Shown: positions 26,401-34,077, counted from the first letter of the stretch. The stretch is DNA of 36,000 bases from Legionella fairfieldensis ATCC 49588 (GCF_000621525.1 NZ_JHYC01000025.1:1-36000), one strand, 5' to 3'. The notes: generated by a model from the sequence alone, not told the origin. Program-made: numbers and translations.

Positions 26401-28157
26401 AGAGCTGAAAATACACGGTAGGCAAAAGCAACTTTACTATCACAGGCATGATAAGCATAAAAATAATCTTCGCTGTGTTTCTTTTCTTCTGCAATTAATT
26501 GCATGCATTGCGTAATTAAACTTTCTTGTTGCTCAGTAGAAAATTTATTATAACGAACATTTTTATAAAATTGATTAAAGAAATTTCGTATATTTGCTTT
26601 AAGGCAGTCTGCCTGATAGCCATTGCCTAAAAAAGCTTTCAGGTATAATTCACTTTGTGACAATGAAATAGAAGAGACAGGGTTTGATTCAGTAGTATTT
26701 TTTCTTTTTAATTCTTTCAATATATAAGAATAAGATAATAATGTGCTTGCAATTTGCGATTTTACCATTGCGGGTGAGTGAAAAACATGACCTTCATTTA
26801 GAGCAGAACGGTTTAATTTGCTTTGAGTATGCGTCAGTGATAATTTTTTTCCCTCAGATAATTGCTCTAAATGCTTTTTAACCGGGGGTTGGTTTAGCAT
26901 TTGATAAAGAGGTGGATAAATGACTAAATTTTTTTTGGACTGAGGAAACTCTATTTGAATAGTTGTTTGATTTTCCTGTTGCAAGACTTTGTTCGCTTGA
27001 AGCGCCTCTAAAATGAGCTTTATCGGTACCCATTTGTAATCAGTATGTTCTTCATTGCGTATCTCCGTTAAGTTAATTACATTTGGAGAAGGAGCAATGT
27101 ACATGCGATAGACAAACGCATCGCCCTCTTTTGTTTCAGTGACAATATCATGAAATGGGCTTTGTACTAAATCCCATGCCCCATAATCAAGTACCTTGTT
27201 AGATTCTTCACGTACTTCCCGAATGGCAGTTTCATATAAATAGGTATCTTGCATATCACTCTTACCACCAAAATTATCCCACCAATTATGGCGGGCACGT
27301 TTGGCAAGCAAAACACACCATTGATTATTCACCATCTGATAAGTGAGGATGCCTGCGGCAGTGTTTTCAGTATTCGCTTTTTTATCGGATTTAGCAAAAG
27401 ATTGCTCTTCTGGACAATAACGCGTGGTAAGGTTATCTAAACGATCAGAAAAGTATTGCAGAAAATCATTACGTAAGTCATTAGGAATGCTTAATTGAGT
27501 TGAGTTTTCCCATATTATTTTTTCTAAAGCTTGAGAGGCAGCCGTACATTTTTTAACTTGATGAGCGATTTCTTCATCACTTAAACCAGAAAACCATTTA
27601 TAAGCATTGGCATTAATGTTTGCATCCCGCAAAGTGTTTATTTCACTGGCCAGGCTTGGGTTTTCTTTACGAACTTTTCCCAGTGCTCTGAATAAAAAAT
27701 TAGCACCAGAATCAATAAGGGTTAATCCCTTGAAGTTACTCTCTAAGGCGACATCAATATTACCCAGTAAGGCATGAGCAACAAAATGTTGTGCCGCGGT
27801 TTTCATAAGTTCTTCTTTAGAATATCGATCTGAATCGAGATACTCGCTGATTTGGAATAAGCCCTTAGAGCTGTTTAAATGAAGAGCTTTTGATAGCTCA
27901 GTGGGTATTTCAGTGTACGCACAAAATTTTGGAACAGGTACTCCTAGGGCCTGATAAATAGAGTTACATAAAACTTCCAGTTTCATAGCATCAATATGCG
28001 AGCCATGTTTTAACACATAGGATTGTTTGGTAACAGGGTTTGTAATTTTATAAGTACTTCCAGTGCCTCCTCCTAATGATTCTACAGAAGTAAAATCATT
28101 GAGATCAGGAGCACTCATTGGTATCAGATTAAGTGGAAGAGAAGTTTGTCGAGTCAT
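23424..28157 (-). CDS. 1577-residue multidomain protein: kinase-like, Nudix-like, tandem helical repeats; candidate Dot/Icm effector
   Basis: N-terminal residues about 25-160 resemble a HipA/PI3-kinase-type fold: glycine loop LGGGTGS (28-34), K50 in YVLK, E61, GNID with D135 as a catalytic-loop candidate, and LIDSG with D149 as a metal-ligand candidate. Residues about 266-385 look like a Nudix domain; its box near 297-319 (GGKSD to REVREES) keeps REVREE but is one residue long in the spacing, with an Asp where the first Glu is expected. Residues about 430-930 are unassigned. Residues about 934-1555 are some 21 repeats of 29 residues. The tail is Ser/Thr/Glu rich, as in many Dot/Icm substrates. 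No signal peptide or membrane span. Sampled lines are about a quarter to a third G+C, against about half in gcv genes. Function of the whole is unknown; effector status is inference. Confidence 0.85.
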   Translation of the reverse strand: MTRQTSLPLNLIPMSAPDLNDFTSVESLGGGTGSTYKITNPVTKQSYVLKHGSHIDAMKLEVLCNSIYQALGVPVPKFCAYTEIPTELSKALHLNSSKGLFQISEYLDSDRYSKEELMKTAAQHFVAHALLGNIDVALESNFKGLTLIDSGANFLFRALGKVRKENPSLASEINTLRDANINANAYKWFSGLSDEEIAHQVKKCTAASQALEKIIWENSTQLSIPNDLRNDFLQYFSDRLDNLTTRYCPEEQSFAKSDKKANTENTAAGILTYQMVNNQWCVLLAKRARHNWWDNFGGKSDMQDTYLYETAIREVREESNKVLDYGAWDLVQSPFHDIVTETKEGDAFVYRMYIAPSPNVINLTEIRNEEHTDYKWVPIKLILEALQANKVLQQENQTTIQIEFPQSKKNLVIYPPLYQMLNQPPVKKHLEQLSEGKKLSLTHTQSKLNRSALNEGHVFHSPAMVKSQIASTLLSYSYILKELKRKNTTESNPVSSISLSQSELYLKAFLGNGYQADCLKANIRNFFNQFYKNVRYNKFSTEQQESLITQCMQLIAEEKKHSEDYFYAYHACDSKVAFAYRVFSALYEVLQAQDNWKVFRASQYPFKNFPTLHDFLAHYSPSGHDVTNYDDTYPDCVLSANLFLFGNHTEDSSCSISYLLDDRTNQSMDLEALFQNIFQPFNISQEEINSLLTLYDREAKTQGGALYQIGIPKRQVPEVIHPATGRGGINAYAGLTDVTDIVTRLQEDLFSENASKALNYMEKIQARIFCPPSMCLKINEISLQEVKISFKRSINNLIYAILKNSNELNKDQLDNKSSLLRILPSIYQTNQVEGFSANEHSLAKAIVKEDIVLVKMILKYFPELKDSKLKIPKEYVGDFSSSSSTSIAPLAMMVTRSKFTDEILSQCYEKEWWKLLPVLSVTNFDVLTATLKKIPDSEKLVMATNNRPIITNGWRLSCILNNLLIEDRLQFAKNNEDKINNDYELHQVLKELSSTDRFNFTTYHREKIKEGINFKDILLTLTKKERLNFIEQNEEKINNELLVSSLGTIPIEERYALALKYQEKIQDALDLSRIIKVLADDDKLKFMTLHKNKIHTVSDVHLICQSLPSDEKLNFVIPYLDKEKSFSFADFFRQFNKKDSYEFAMRYQNHMQDGSLYFVLEVISDSHERLEFAIKYKNKIGNAWLFSFVLNALDEKSRISYVIQNDILLLKREYLVCFLANIPNNKRLCFAHQYSDSIVDGEALSQVLDRLDKEDRGAFATQYQNKIQNGNELCNILRVIPEQIRWNFAKSNQYKINNGYELSAVLGTLTEEQRFDFAQQFGGIPARNCSYPKYAFNSVLRVIPIQKRLEYAFLHPEQINVFGDLEGICETLSQCEHFLDFIISHKDKITTCKELSIILKFLPENHQLLFATLHQNKVTDSDQYGDQFMNVIECLPLNQRFDFALQNKTRLREKHFCYVINYVLPTDKRLVFALENISRITTLNSFKNILKHMPAHYRLEFALACQNFVRSCATLIEVLNLLPRNNQLEFACLFIKKMTFSEVQSQEVAAALLENDGQDFLQQLTRASESTNSYRLN
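23493..25358 (-). repeat. about 21 tandem 29-residue protein repeats within the large gene
   Basis: The encoded pattern is roughly P-x-x-x-R-L-x-F-A-x4-Q-x-K-I-x-N-G-x-E-L-x-x-I-L-x-x-L. Clear copies are PEQIRWNFAKSNQYKINNG, DKEDRGAFATQYQNKIQNG and LIEDRLQFAKNNEDKINND. Most copies are 28-30 residues long; two near the end are 33-34. The copies differ widely in DNA sequence, so this is an old array. Two helices per unit are expected, which would build a solenoid for binding a partner. Confidence 0.8.
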
Positions 28158-28360
28158 ATTTATTTAACTTTATGGGCATTTGAGCTGCATTTTAATACAC
28201 AGTATTTTTTATGTCACTTTTAACTTAAGTTGTGTGAAACTGGCCATTTTGGAGTAATGGAACGACCAACCGACTTAAGGATTATTAAAATCCTTTGGCG
28301 GCCTTAATTTTTCAACTTTAATTTGGCTGATACAATGGAGAGAGGTTTTACAGGAGGCGG

Positions 28361-29143
28361 TTAATCAGAAAATTGCCTTAAAGCGCCACTGTAAAATAAT
28401 TTATTACTTACCGAAACGTCACCCGAAAAAGGATAATCGAAACCAAGGGCTAAAGCCAAGTTGAAGCCAAGGACCGCGGCAAAAAGTAAGGCGGGGGTGA
28501 TATGAAGAAATTCTCGCTCACCCCGTATTCCACCTAATATAATGGCAAGCATAATAGAGCCAATAACCAGGGCACCCCTTAAAGGGTGAGGAATAATACT
28601 GTCCAGTTCATTAAGCCGTTCACGGCGTGACTGTAGAACACCATTCACATTGGCAACGACTTGCGTGTAATAGATTTTTTCCTGATCCGTCTTGGGTTGA
28701 TAGGCTTGAATGACGGCGAATAATGTTTCGAGCGAATCCCATGCTTTTTGACTTTGTTTCCCCTTTCGCATGGTGTCCCATTCATTAACTCTGACTGTCA
28801 CGGTGTAGTTACGTGTGGCAGCCATGATTTCTGTTCTGGCATCTAGTGGAAAAACCCGAATATTACGAATAATACTCGCCAGATAGTCAGCCTCTTTGGA
28901 CGTCGCGCTGCTCGCCAGCATGAGGTAATTCCATGTGTTAATAATGACGAAAGCAAGCAAAATAGAAAAACCGCCGCTTAAGATAGTAATCAGTGTATTC
29001 GCTAATTGACGATGATCTGCATCAACAGGTGTGGAAAAAAAACGTGTCGAAATACGCGTGGATAAATAAGTAATAATCATAAAAAAAATCATGGATAAAC
29101 AAACCAACCATCTCAAAGGCACCATATCAATCAGTTCGCGCAA
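28361..29143 (-). CDS. DUF4239-family membrane protein
   Basis: 260 residues with four hydrophobic segments, two near the N-terminus (about 10-28 and 50-72) and two near the C-terminus (about 188-205 and 216-235). The closing LALALGFDYPFSGDVSVSNK is the typical end of DUF4239 proteins, and NTLITILSGGFSILLAFVI the typical N-terminal span. The loop between (about 75-185) is helical and charged. Function is unknown; the family is distantly likened to bestrophin-type channels. It starts 22 bases after tatB on the same strand and may be the last gene of the ubi-tat transcript. The 203 bases between its end and the large gene hold only a weak 6-bp inverted repeat at 28277-28295. Confidence 0.78.
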   Translation of the reverse strand: MRELIDMVPLRWLVCLSMIFFMIITYLSTRISTRFFSTPVDADHRQLANTLITILSGGFSILLAFVIINTWNYLMLASSATSKEADYLASIIRNIRVFPLDARTEIMAATRNYTVTVRVNEWDTMRKGKQSQKAWDSLETLFAVIQAYQPKTDQEKIYYTQVVANVNGVLQSRRERLNELDSIIPHPLRGALVIGSIMLAIILGGIRGEREFLHITPALLFAAVLGFNLALALGFDYPFSGDVSVSNKLFYSGALRQFSD

Positions 29144-29165
29144 GATTACCCCTCCATAATTAATT

Positions 29166-29408
29166 TTAAGAGCGCTCTTTTATTTTATCCTTATTCTGAT
29201 AAGTCAGGTCTGCTTTTTCAGCTTTACGCCTGTTTTCGCGTAATTGTTGGTCTTGTAATGGTGTCTGTCCAATTATTATGACCTGTTCTTTTAATTGATT
29301 TAAATAGCGAAACAATTTACCCAGGTGCCTTGCAAGCATGGGTAGTTTATCAGGGCCAAAAACCACAACAGCGACCAGAAGAGTTAGAAAGAGTTCACTG
29401 CTACTCAT
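29166..29408 (-). CDS. tatB: twin-arginine translocase subunit TatB
   Basis: 80 residues: one N-terminal membrane helix with the FGPDKLP hinge (SELFLTLLVAVVVFGPDKLP), an amphipathic helix MLARHLGKLFRYLNQLKEQV and a short charged tail. TatB binds TatC and helps recognise folded cargo with a twin-arginine signal at the inner membrane. At 80 residues it is about half the E. coli length and the tail is much reduced, but other compact TatB proteins exist. The start shares an ATGA overlap with the tatA stop. tatC does not follow; the next gene is DUF4239. Confidence 0.88.
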   Translation of the reverse strand: MSSSELFLTLLVAVVVFGPDKLPMLARHLGKLFRYLNQLKEQVIIIGQTPLQDQQLRENRRKAEKADLTYQNKDKIKERS

Positions 29409-29566
29409 GATTTATTATTATCCCCATCATTGAGTGCCTGGCGAAAATTTTTAATTGCAGTCCCTAAATCAGCACCAATATTTTTTAACTTATTGGTACC
29501 AAATAGAACAATTACAATAAGTAAAATCAAGAGTAAAGATAAAGGACTGACGCCACTTAATCCCAT
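29405..29566 (-). CDS. tatA: twin-arginine translocase subunit TatA
   Basis: A 53-residue protein that is easy to miss. Sequence starts MGLSGVSPLSLLLILLIVIV and continues LFGTNKLKNIGADLGTAIKN, the TatA pattern of membrane helix, FGTNKL hinge (FGxxKLP-like) and amphipathic helix with FR after it. AGGAG lies six bases before the ATG at 29566. TatA forms the pore-like oligomer of the Tat system. It is shorter than E. coli TatA (89) because the unstructured acidic tail is cut to about ten residues. Stop and tatB start overlap as ATGA. ubiB ends 66 bases after this gene's start on the upstream side, so all are probably one transcript. Confidence 0.92.
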   Translation of the reverse strand: MGLSGVSPLSLLLILLIVIVLFGTNKLKNIGADLGTAIKNFRQALNDGDNNKS

Positions 29567-29632
29567 ATTCGCTCCTATTTTTTCTGATTAATAAAGTGAT
29601 CTGATGCCAATCAATCAGACCATTGGGTGCTT

Positions 29633-31270
29633 CTATGATAGAAAGCTAATCAATGCTCCTATTGTGGCAGTTGCCAGAGCAACCAACGCTAATTTATCAT
29701 GATTTAATAAATTTAAATAACTTAATAGACTAACAATAAGCATAGCGGTAAAAATTCCCATACCTAACCCTTTATACCAATTATTTTTAGCCGTCAGAAT
29801 CTTTTCCTGATTGTTACGTTGTTCCAAGGCACGAATTTTTTCTTCTTTATTTAACTCCAGTACTTCGTGTAACAGACGCGGCATATGGGGTAATTGTTCC
29901 GTAAGAAAAGGGAGATTTTCTCGTAAGTGCCGGAGAAAAGCTTTCGGCCCCATTTGTTCTTTAAGCCATTTTTCCAAAAAAGGTTTTGCAGTGGTCCAAA
30001 GATCCAGATCCGGATAAAGTTGGCGACCTAAGCCTTCTATTGCCAACAGAGTTTTTTGAAGGAGAATAAGTTGAGGTTGAACTTCCATTTGAAAACGCCG
30101 AGCGACCTGAAAAAGCCGTAACACGACCTGGGCAAAAGAAATATCTTTTAATGGTTTTTCAAAAATGGGTTCACACACAGTGCGAATCGCACTTTCAAAT
30201 TCTTCAACACGGGTATCTCGGGCAACCCAACCTGACTCAACGTGTAATTGAGCAACCCGACGGTAATCACGGCTAAAAAAGGCATATAAATTTTCAGCCA
30301 GATAACGCTTGTCATTATCATTTAACGTGCCAATAATGCCAAAATCAATACAAATATATTGGGGTTCCTGCAAATGATCGCGGGAGACAAAAATATTGCC
30401 CGGATGCATATCGGCATGAAAAAAACAGTCCCGAAAAACCTGGGTGAAAAAAATCTCAACACCACGTTCAGCCAGTTTTTTAATATTAACCCCATAGTCT
30501 TGCAGACTTGCAACATCAGAAACGGGAATACCATAAATACGCTCCATTACCATTACATTTTCACGGGTATAATCCCAAAAAACTTCTGGAATGTAGAGAA
30601 GAGGCGAGTTGTGAAAATTACGTCTTAACTGGCCAGCATTAGCTGCTTCACGTTGTAAATCAAGCTCATCAAACAAATTATGCTCGAATTCACGGACTAT
30701 TTCCTTAGGTTTTAAACGTTTACTTTCGGGCCAATAACGATCAGCAAGATTTGCAATGCTATACAAAATGCTTAAGTCTTTCTCAATAATTTTGCGCATA
30801 TTGGGACGCAAAATTTTAACAACGACCTCCTCACCTGTACGTAAAGTGGCAGCATGCACCTGGGCCATTGATGCGGAGGCCAGAGGTTTGGCATCAAAGC
30901 TCGCAAAAACCTGAAAAGCAGATCGGCCAAAAACGGTTTCAATAATTGCCAGCGCTTTCTCACTGGGAAAGGGTGGTACTTTATCCTGTAATTTACATAA
31001 TTCCAGAGCAATATCAGGGGGTAAAATGTCAGGCCGGGTGGATAAAGCCTGGCCGAATTTGATAAAAATAGGACCTAATTCTTCCAGCGTTTTTCGTAAG
31101 GCAGCACCTCGACTCAATTTTTCCTTGCGTAGCCAATTCCAGGGATTGAGATAGACAATAAAACGAAAGGGCGAAAAAAGACGAATTGTAACAATAACTT
31201 GATCCAGTCCGTTACGCGCTAAAATGGTATTAATATGTAACAGCCTGAGTACTTGCTTAATCGATTTCAT
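29633..31270 (-). CDS. ubiB: UbiB, ADCK-family kinase-like ubiquinone factor
   Basis: 545 residues, matching the E. coli length. Family marks: the KxGQ motif (K71-F-G-Q74) in [20 protein letters not shown], the alanine-rich nucleotide loop [11 protein letters not shown] (131-141) with K152 in [16 protein letters not shown] in the catalytic loop, IDFGIIG as the metal-binding motif, and two C-terminal membrane helices ([19 protein letters not shown] and [18 protein letters not shown]). It is an ATPase-like protein required for ubiquinone synthesis at the membrane, probably helping to extract or present lipid precursors. It overlaps ubiJ by 14 bases and precedes tatA. Confidence 0.96.
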   Translation of the reverse strand: MKSIKQVLRLLHINTILARNGLDQVIVTIRLFSPFRFIVYLNPWNWLRKEKLSRGAALRKTLEELGPIFIKFGQALSTRPDILPPDIALELCKLQDKVPPFPSEKALAIIETVFGRSAFQVFASFDAKPLASASMAQVHAATLRTGEEVVVKILRPNMRKIIEKDLSILYSIANLADRYWPESKRLKPKEIVREFEHNLFDELDLQREAANAGQLRRNFHNSPLLYIPEVFWDYTRENVMVMERIYGIPVSDVASLQDYGVNIKKLAERGVEIFFTQVFRDCFFHADMHPGNIFVSRDHLQEPQYICIDFGIIGTLNDNDKRYLAENLYAFFSRDYRRVAQLHVESGWVARDTRVEEFESAIRTVCEPIFEKPLKDISFAQVVLRLFQVARRFQMEVQPQLILLQKTLLAIEGLGRQLYPDLDLWTTAKPFLEKWLKEQMGPKAFLRHLRENLPFLTEQLPHMPRLLHEVLELNKEEKIRALEQRNNQEKILTAKNNWYKGLGMGIFTAMLIVSLLSYLNLLNHDKLALVALATATIGALISFLS

Positions 31271-31874
31271 AGTCTACCAGTAATTGATTGATATGAGCTT
31301 GAAGGCGTTCCACGTCTAACGTGATTTGATCCACGTCATTAAAAAAATCATCTATTTCTTCTCTTGGTGGAAAAACCCGTAATTCTTCATGAAGATAATC
31401 GCTCAAATTATGACGCATGGAATGGCTTAATTGCCGTTTAAATGCCAGTCCCTGACGAAAAAGTGAACCGAGCTGATGGGCTACCATATCCCCGGTAAAG
31501 TGTGCCAGATGGCCTTCCCAATCAATATCGAGTTCGTCAAAAAGTTTTTTAACCTGCTGGCCTAATTCTACATCCCCGGAGAGACGAATTTTATCATTAA
31601 ATAAGGAGCGTGCTCTGGAAGAGGGTAAAAGGCTTAAACGAATCAGACCCAGAGGATTACTATGAATAATCGTGTCAGGATGGTCATTATATTCATCGAG
31701 CAATTTTAGTTTTTGTTGTTCGAAAAGAATATAAAAATTAACATTTAGAGGGGCAATAATAATCTCAAGTACTTTGCCATCCAATGTGGCTAATTTAGAG
31801 GGCATTGATTCATCAAGGGAGAGCGCGTGATTAATCGCTTTTTGCAGTGCTTTTAAAGAATATTTTTTAATCAT
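31257..31874 (-). CDS. ubiJ: UbiJ, SCP2-domain ubiquinone accessory factor
   Basis: 205 residues from ATG 31874, eleven bases after the ubiE stop; the TTG at 31889 would overlap that stop and has no better ribosome site. The N-terminal SCP2-like lipid-binding domain covers about residues 10-110 ([74 protein letters not shown]), and the C-terminus is a helical segment ([20 protein letters not shown]). With UbiK it holds the lipid intermediates in the soluble Ubi complex. Position between ubiE and ubiB is as in E. coli. Confidence 0.93.
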   Translation of the reverse strand: MIKKYSLKALQKAINHALSLDESMPSKLATLDGKVLEIIIAPLNVNFYILFEQQKLKLLDEYNDHPDTIIHSNPLGLIRLSLLPSSRARSLFNDKIRLSGDVELGQQVKKLFDELDIDWEGHLAHFTGDMVAHQLGSLFRQGLAFKRQLSHSMRHNLSDYLHEELRVFPPREEIDDFFNDVDQITLDVERLQAHINQLLVDYEID

Positions 31875-31885
31875 GATACAGGCTC

Positions 31886-32638
31886 TCAATACTTATAGGC
31901 AATATGTAAAGCTACAATGCCACCACTCAAATTGTGATAATTGCAATCTTCAAATCCTGCGCGTTCAATCATGGTTTTTAATGCATCTTGCGCAGGATGC
32001 ATGCGAATCGACTCGGCAAGATAGCGGTAACTGTCGGCATCTTGTGCAAATAATTGACCAATTTTAGGCAGGATAGAAAAAGAATACCAGTCGTAAACTG
32101 GCTTTAGGCCCGGAAGAGTAGGAGCGGAAAATTCCAATACCATCACTTTGCCGCCGGGTTTACAAACTCGATACATCGAGCGTAATGCTTCGTCTTTATC
32201 CGTCACATTTCTTAAACCAAATCCTATGGTAATACAATGAAAGCTATTATCAGAAAAAGGTAAAGTCTGGGCGTTAGCTTGAACAAAGTTAATATTCTCA
32301 TGGAGACCTTCATCCAATAGCCGATCCCGTCCTACTGCGAGCATAGCTGCATTAATATCAGCCAAAATAACTTGCCCTTTGGAGCCGACTTTCTTGCTGA
32401 GTAAACGGGTTAAGTCGCCGCTACCTCCCGCTAAATCAAGAACAGATTGCCCTTCTCGTACCTGGCTTAATTCAATAGTAAAACGTTTCCATAACCGATG
32501 AACGCCCAAGGACATCAGATCATTCATTAAATCATAGCGTTTGGCAACGGATTCAAAGACAGCACTCACTTTCTTTTCTTTTTCTTTCCAAGCGACTGAC
32601 TCAAAACCAAAGTGAGTATTTTTTTCCTGATTGTTCAT
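31886..32638 (-). CDS. ubiE: ubiquinone/menaquinone methyltransferase UbiE
   Basis: 250 residues, family length. SAM-binding motif [15 protein letters not shown] (67-81), then [17 protein letters not shown], the [20 protein letters not shown] block and [20 protein letters not shown], all typical of UbiE C-methyltransferases. It methylates the benzoquinol ring in ubiquinone synthesis (and demethylmenaquinol where present). It is first in the minus-strand order ubiE-ubiJ-ubiB-tatA-tatB-DUF4239. No promoter was clearly seen in the 150 bases upstream. Confidence 0.96.
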   Translation of the reverse strand: MNNQEKNTHFGFESVAWKEKEKKVSAVFESVAKRYDLMNDLMSLGVHRLWKRFTIELSQVREGQSVLDLAGGSGDLTRLLSKKVGSKGQVILADINAAMLAVGRDRLLDEGLHENINFVQANAQTLPFSDNSFHCITIGFGLRNVTDKDEALRSMYRVCKPGGKVMVLEFSAPTLPGLKPVYDWYSFSILPKIGQLFAQDADSYRYLAESIRMHPAQDALKTMIERAGFEDCNYHNLSGGIVALHIAYKY

Positions 32639-32789
32639 AGTGCATCTAGAAGTAAGCAGATTGTTTATCTTAACCGATTATTATGCGGATACCCAACGAA
32701 AATGATGGGAATATTTTAATTGGCTGGAGATTATAAAAAGACCCTGGGGACAATCTGCGACTGATATATTTGAAAAAGCGAATGAGGTA

Positions 32790-32815
32790 GAAAACTGGGC
32801 CTGTGAAGCAGGCCC
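32790..32815 (-). terminator. terminator of the small acidic secreted protein gene
   Basis: Perfect 7-bp stem, GGGCCTG (32797-32803) and CAGGCCC (32809-32815) with a five-base loop. On the minus strand it is followed by AGTTTTC, a modest T-run, just after the gene's stop at 32826. Confidence 0.7.
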
Positions 32816-32825
32816 GGAATGATCA

Positions 32826-33065
32826 TCAGGATTGAGAGTCGTCATCGTTGTCAGAATTGTCAGAGCTGCCGGAGTTAGTTGCATCATTGCCGGTTGCACT
32901 ATTATCAGCAGGCTGAGTGCTATCAGTTGGCTGGGTAGTGCTGGTTTGAGGCTGGGTGGCTTGCTGGCTGTTATCCATGGAAGGCTGACTCATATCATCG
33001 GCATGAGCTAACATAGACATAGAAGTACCAAATAACAGGGCTAGCACGGCTACTACTTTCTTCAT
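32826..33065 (-). CDS. small acidic low-complexity secreted protein
   Basis: 79 residues from ATG 33065, supported by AGGAG nine bases upstream. A clear signal peptide (MKKVVAVLALLFGTSMSMLA then HADD) is followed by about 57 residues made nearly only of Ser, Thr, Gln, Asn, Asp and Pro, with STTQPTDSTQPADNS-type near-repeats and an acidic end (DNSDNDDDSQS). It has no cysteine and is probably disordered in the periplasm or outside. No family is recognised. A terminator follows and a large inverted repeat lies upstream, so it is a one-gene unit. Confidence 0.7.
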   Translation of the reverse strand: MKKVVAVLALLFGTSMSMLAHADDMSQPSMDNSQQATQPQTSTTQPTDSTQPADNSATGNDATNSGSSDNSDNDDDSQS

Positions 33066-33097
33066 TGGATTTCTCCTCAAGTTTAGGTCCTATTCTC

Positions 33098-33158
33098 CTC
33101 GCGTAATGTAAATTACTGTAATAAAAAAATAGTATTACCGTAATTTACATTACGCGAG
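33098..33158. repeat. 26-bp near-perfect inverted repeat upstream of the small secreted gene
   Basis: The left arm (33098-33123) begins CTCGCGTAATGTAAATTAC and the right arm (33133-33158) ends GTAATTTACATTACGCGAG. The arms pair over 26 positions with one mismatch and a nine-base A-rich loop. Each arm contains the smaller near-palindrome GTAATGTAAATTAC. It begins 33 bases upstream of the start codon at 33065. It may be an operator, a bidirectional hairpin or a small transposable remnant. Confidence 0.8.
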
Positions 33159-33253
33159 TTACTTAACAATATAGCTTGAAATTAATTAAATTAAATAATT
33201 TAACGAAAAATTTTCTTCATTAACTGTAAAGATAGTGCAAAAACCATTGGGAT

Positions 33254-33679
33254 TTAGAGAAGTTCGGCTAATGCGTCCAGATAGCTTCTCTCATCAGGTG
33301 TGGTATGAGAACGTTGCGCTTTCCATAAATGTTCAGCCAGAATATCCATAATGAAGTGTTCCGCCGCCAATTGTTTACCATACTTACGTAATAGCTTCTT
33401 ATAAATCTCTTTGATTCCCAAAGGAGTATTAGTAGTTACCTGATCGCGTATTGCTAAATGTAATCCCATATGTAAAAACGGATTGGTCTGCCCTAACTCG
33501 GGAAAATAATGGTGTTCCAGGTGTGCAGGTAGTTCCAGCATGGGCTGGTATTCCGGATGGTCCAGAATGACGTTCACAATTTGATGTTCCACTGCTTCGA
33601 GGCGTTGTTTTTGCTGGTATTTCTGCCAACTGGTAAAAAATAGTTGGCGGGTATCCTGTATGGTGTTTCCGTAAAACAT
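33254..33679 (-). CDS. DUF1841-family protein
   Basis: 141 residues with the family pattern: MFYGNTIQDTRQLFFTSWQK at the start, ILDHPEYQPMLE, the hallmark GQTNPFLHMGLHLAIRDQV (about 78-96), and EHFIMDILAEHLWKAQR. Function is not known; the His-rich HMGLHLAI and AEHFIMD motifs hint at metal binding, which is inference. It is probably a soluble cytoplasmic protein; no signal or membrane span. It is flanked upstream by the REP-pair element and downstream by the large inverted repeat. Confidence 0.85.
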   Translation of the reverse strand: MFYGNTIQDTRQLFFTSWQKYQQKQRLEAVEHQIVNVILDHPEYQPMLELPAHLEHHYFPELGQTNPFLHMGLHLAIRDQVTTNTPLGIKEIYKKLLRKYGKQLAAEHFIMDILAEHLWKAQRSHTTPDERSYLDALAELL

Positions 33680-33703
33680 AATAAACCTAAGTAATTAATG
33701 GCT

Positions 33704-33860
33704 GAGTATTATCGGCACCGCCATTAAGTTAAGCTTTTTTGTCATTCCCGCGAAGGCGGGAATCCATCCCTAAACGAGAAGCAATGCTCATTTGGGAGAA
33801 TGGATCCCCGTCTTCACGGGATGACTCTACCTTAACTTAATGGCTGTGAGTATTATCGGC
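33704..33860. repeat. REP-pair element with 14-bp terminal inverted repeats and flanking direct repeats
   Basis: Terminal arms GCCATTAAGTTAAG (33720-33733) and CTTAACTTAATGGC (33831-33844) are exact complements. Inside are two inverted copies of a REP-like unit, GTCATTCCCGCGAAGGCGGG onward (33741-33767) and its variant on the other strand (33800-33825), each able to form a hairpin. The direct repeat GAGTATTATCGGC flanks the block (33704-33716 and 33848-33860), and TTAATGGC stands before both copies. It has no coding capacity, so it would be a non-autonomous, REP/BIME- or MITE-like element. Confidence 0.75.
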
Positions 33861-33955
33861 GAGTAAGTATATCATGCTTTATTCGAGTTCATCCGCAAAA
33901 ATGGTAAGCAGATCAACCGGCATTAAATAATTTGTATTCAGGTAGCGAACAAATG

Positions 33956-33985
33956 TTGACAATCTTGCTCAACTTATGCGATATT
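33956..33985 (+). promoter_or_regulatory. promoter of candidate small RNA
   Basis: A perfect TTGACA (33956-33961) and GATATT (33980-33985) are 18 bases apart, pointing away from the flanking minus-strand genes. Confidence 0.5.
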
Positions 33986-33991
33986 AGTGGT

Positions 33992-34064
33992 GCGAGGTTG
34001 GACTTGCTATGTGTCATTCCACTGGGTCAATTGGCGACACACTGATTGGCCCTTTCTATTTTCT
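33992..34064 (+). ncRNA. candidate intergenic small RNA, about 73 nt
   Basis: Between the promoter above and a rho-independent terminator there is no open frame. The terminator stem is GGGTCAAT (34024-34031) with ATTGGCCC (34045-34052), one G-T pair, followed by TTTCTATTTTCT. A second possible stem, TGTGTC (34010-34015) with GACACA (34036-34041), would compete with it. It lies in the 398-base gap between the DUF1841 and argO genes, both on the other strand. It matches no RNA family I can name. Confidence 0.5.
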
Positions 34065-34077
34065 CTCCCGGTTAATT

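Noticed and set aside
26147-26494. 115-codon minus-strand open frame rich in Ile and Leu
   Set aside because: It overlaps the large gene in another frame, and its composition follows from the AT-rich coding sequence.
28277-28295. Hairpin AAGGAT/ATCCTT as terminator of the DUF4239 gene
   Set aside because: The stem is six bases with no T-run directly after it on either strand.
32681-32899. 72-codon minus-strand open frame
   Set aside because: It spans the terminator and the end of the small secreted gene in a shifted frame; no ribosome site.
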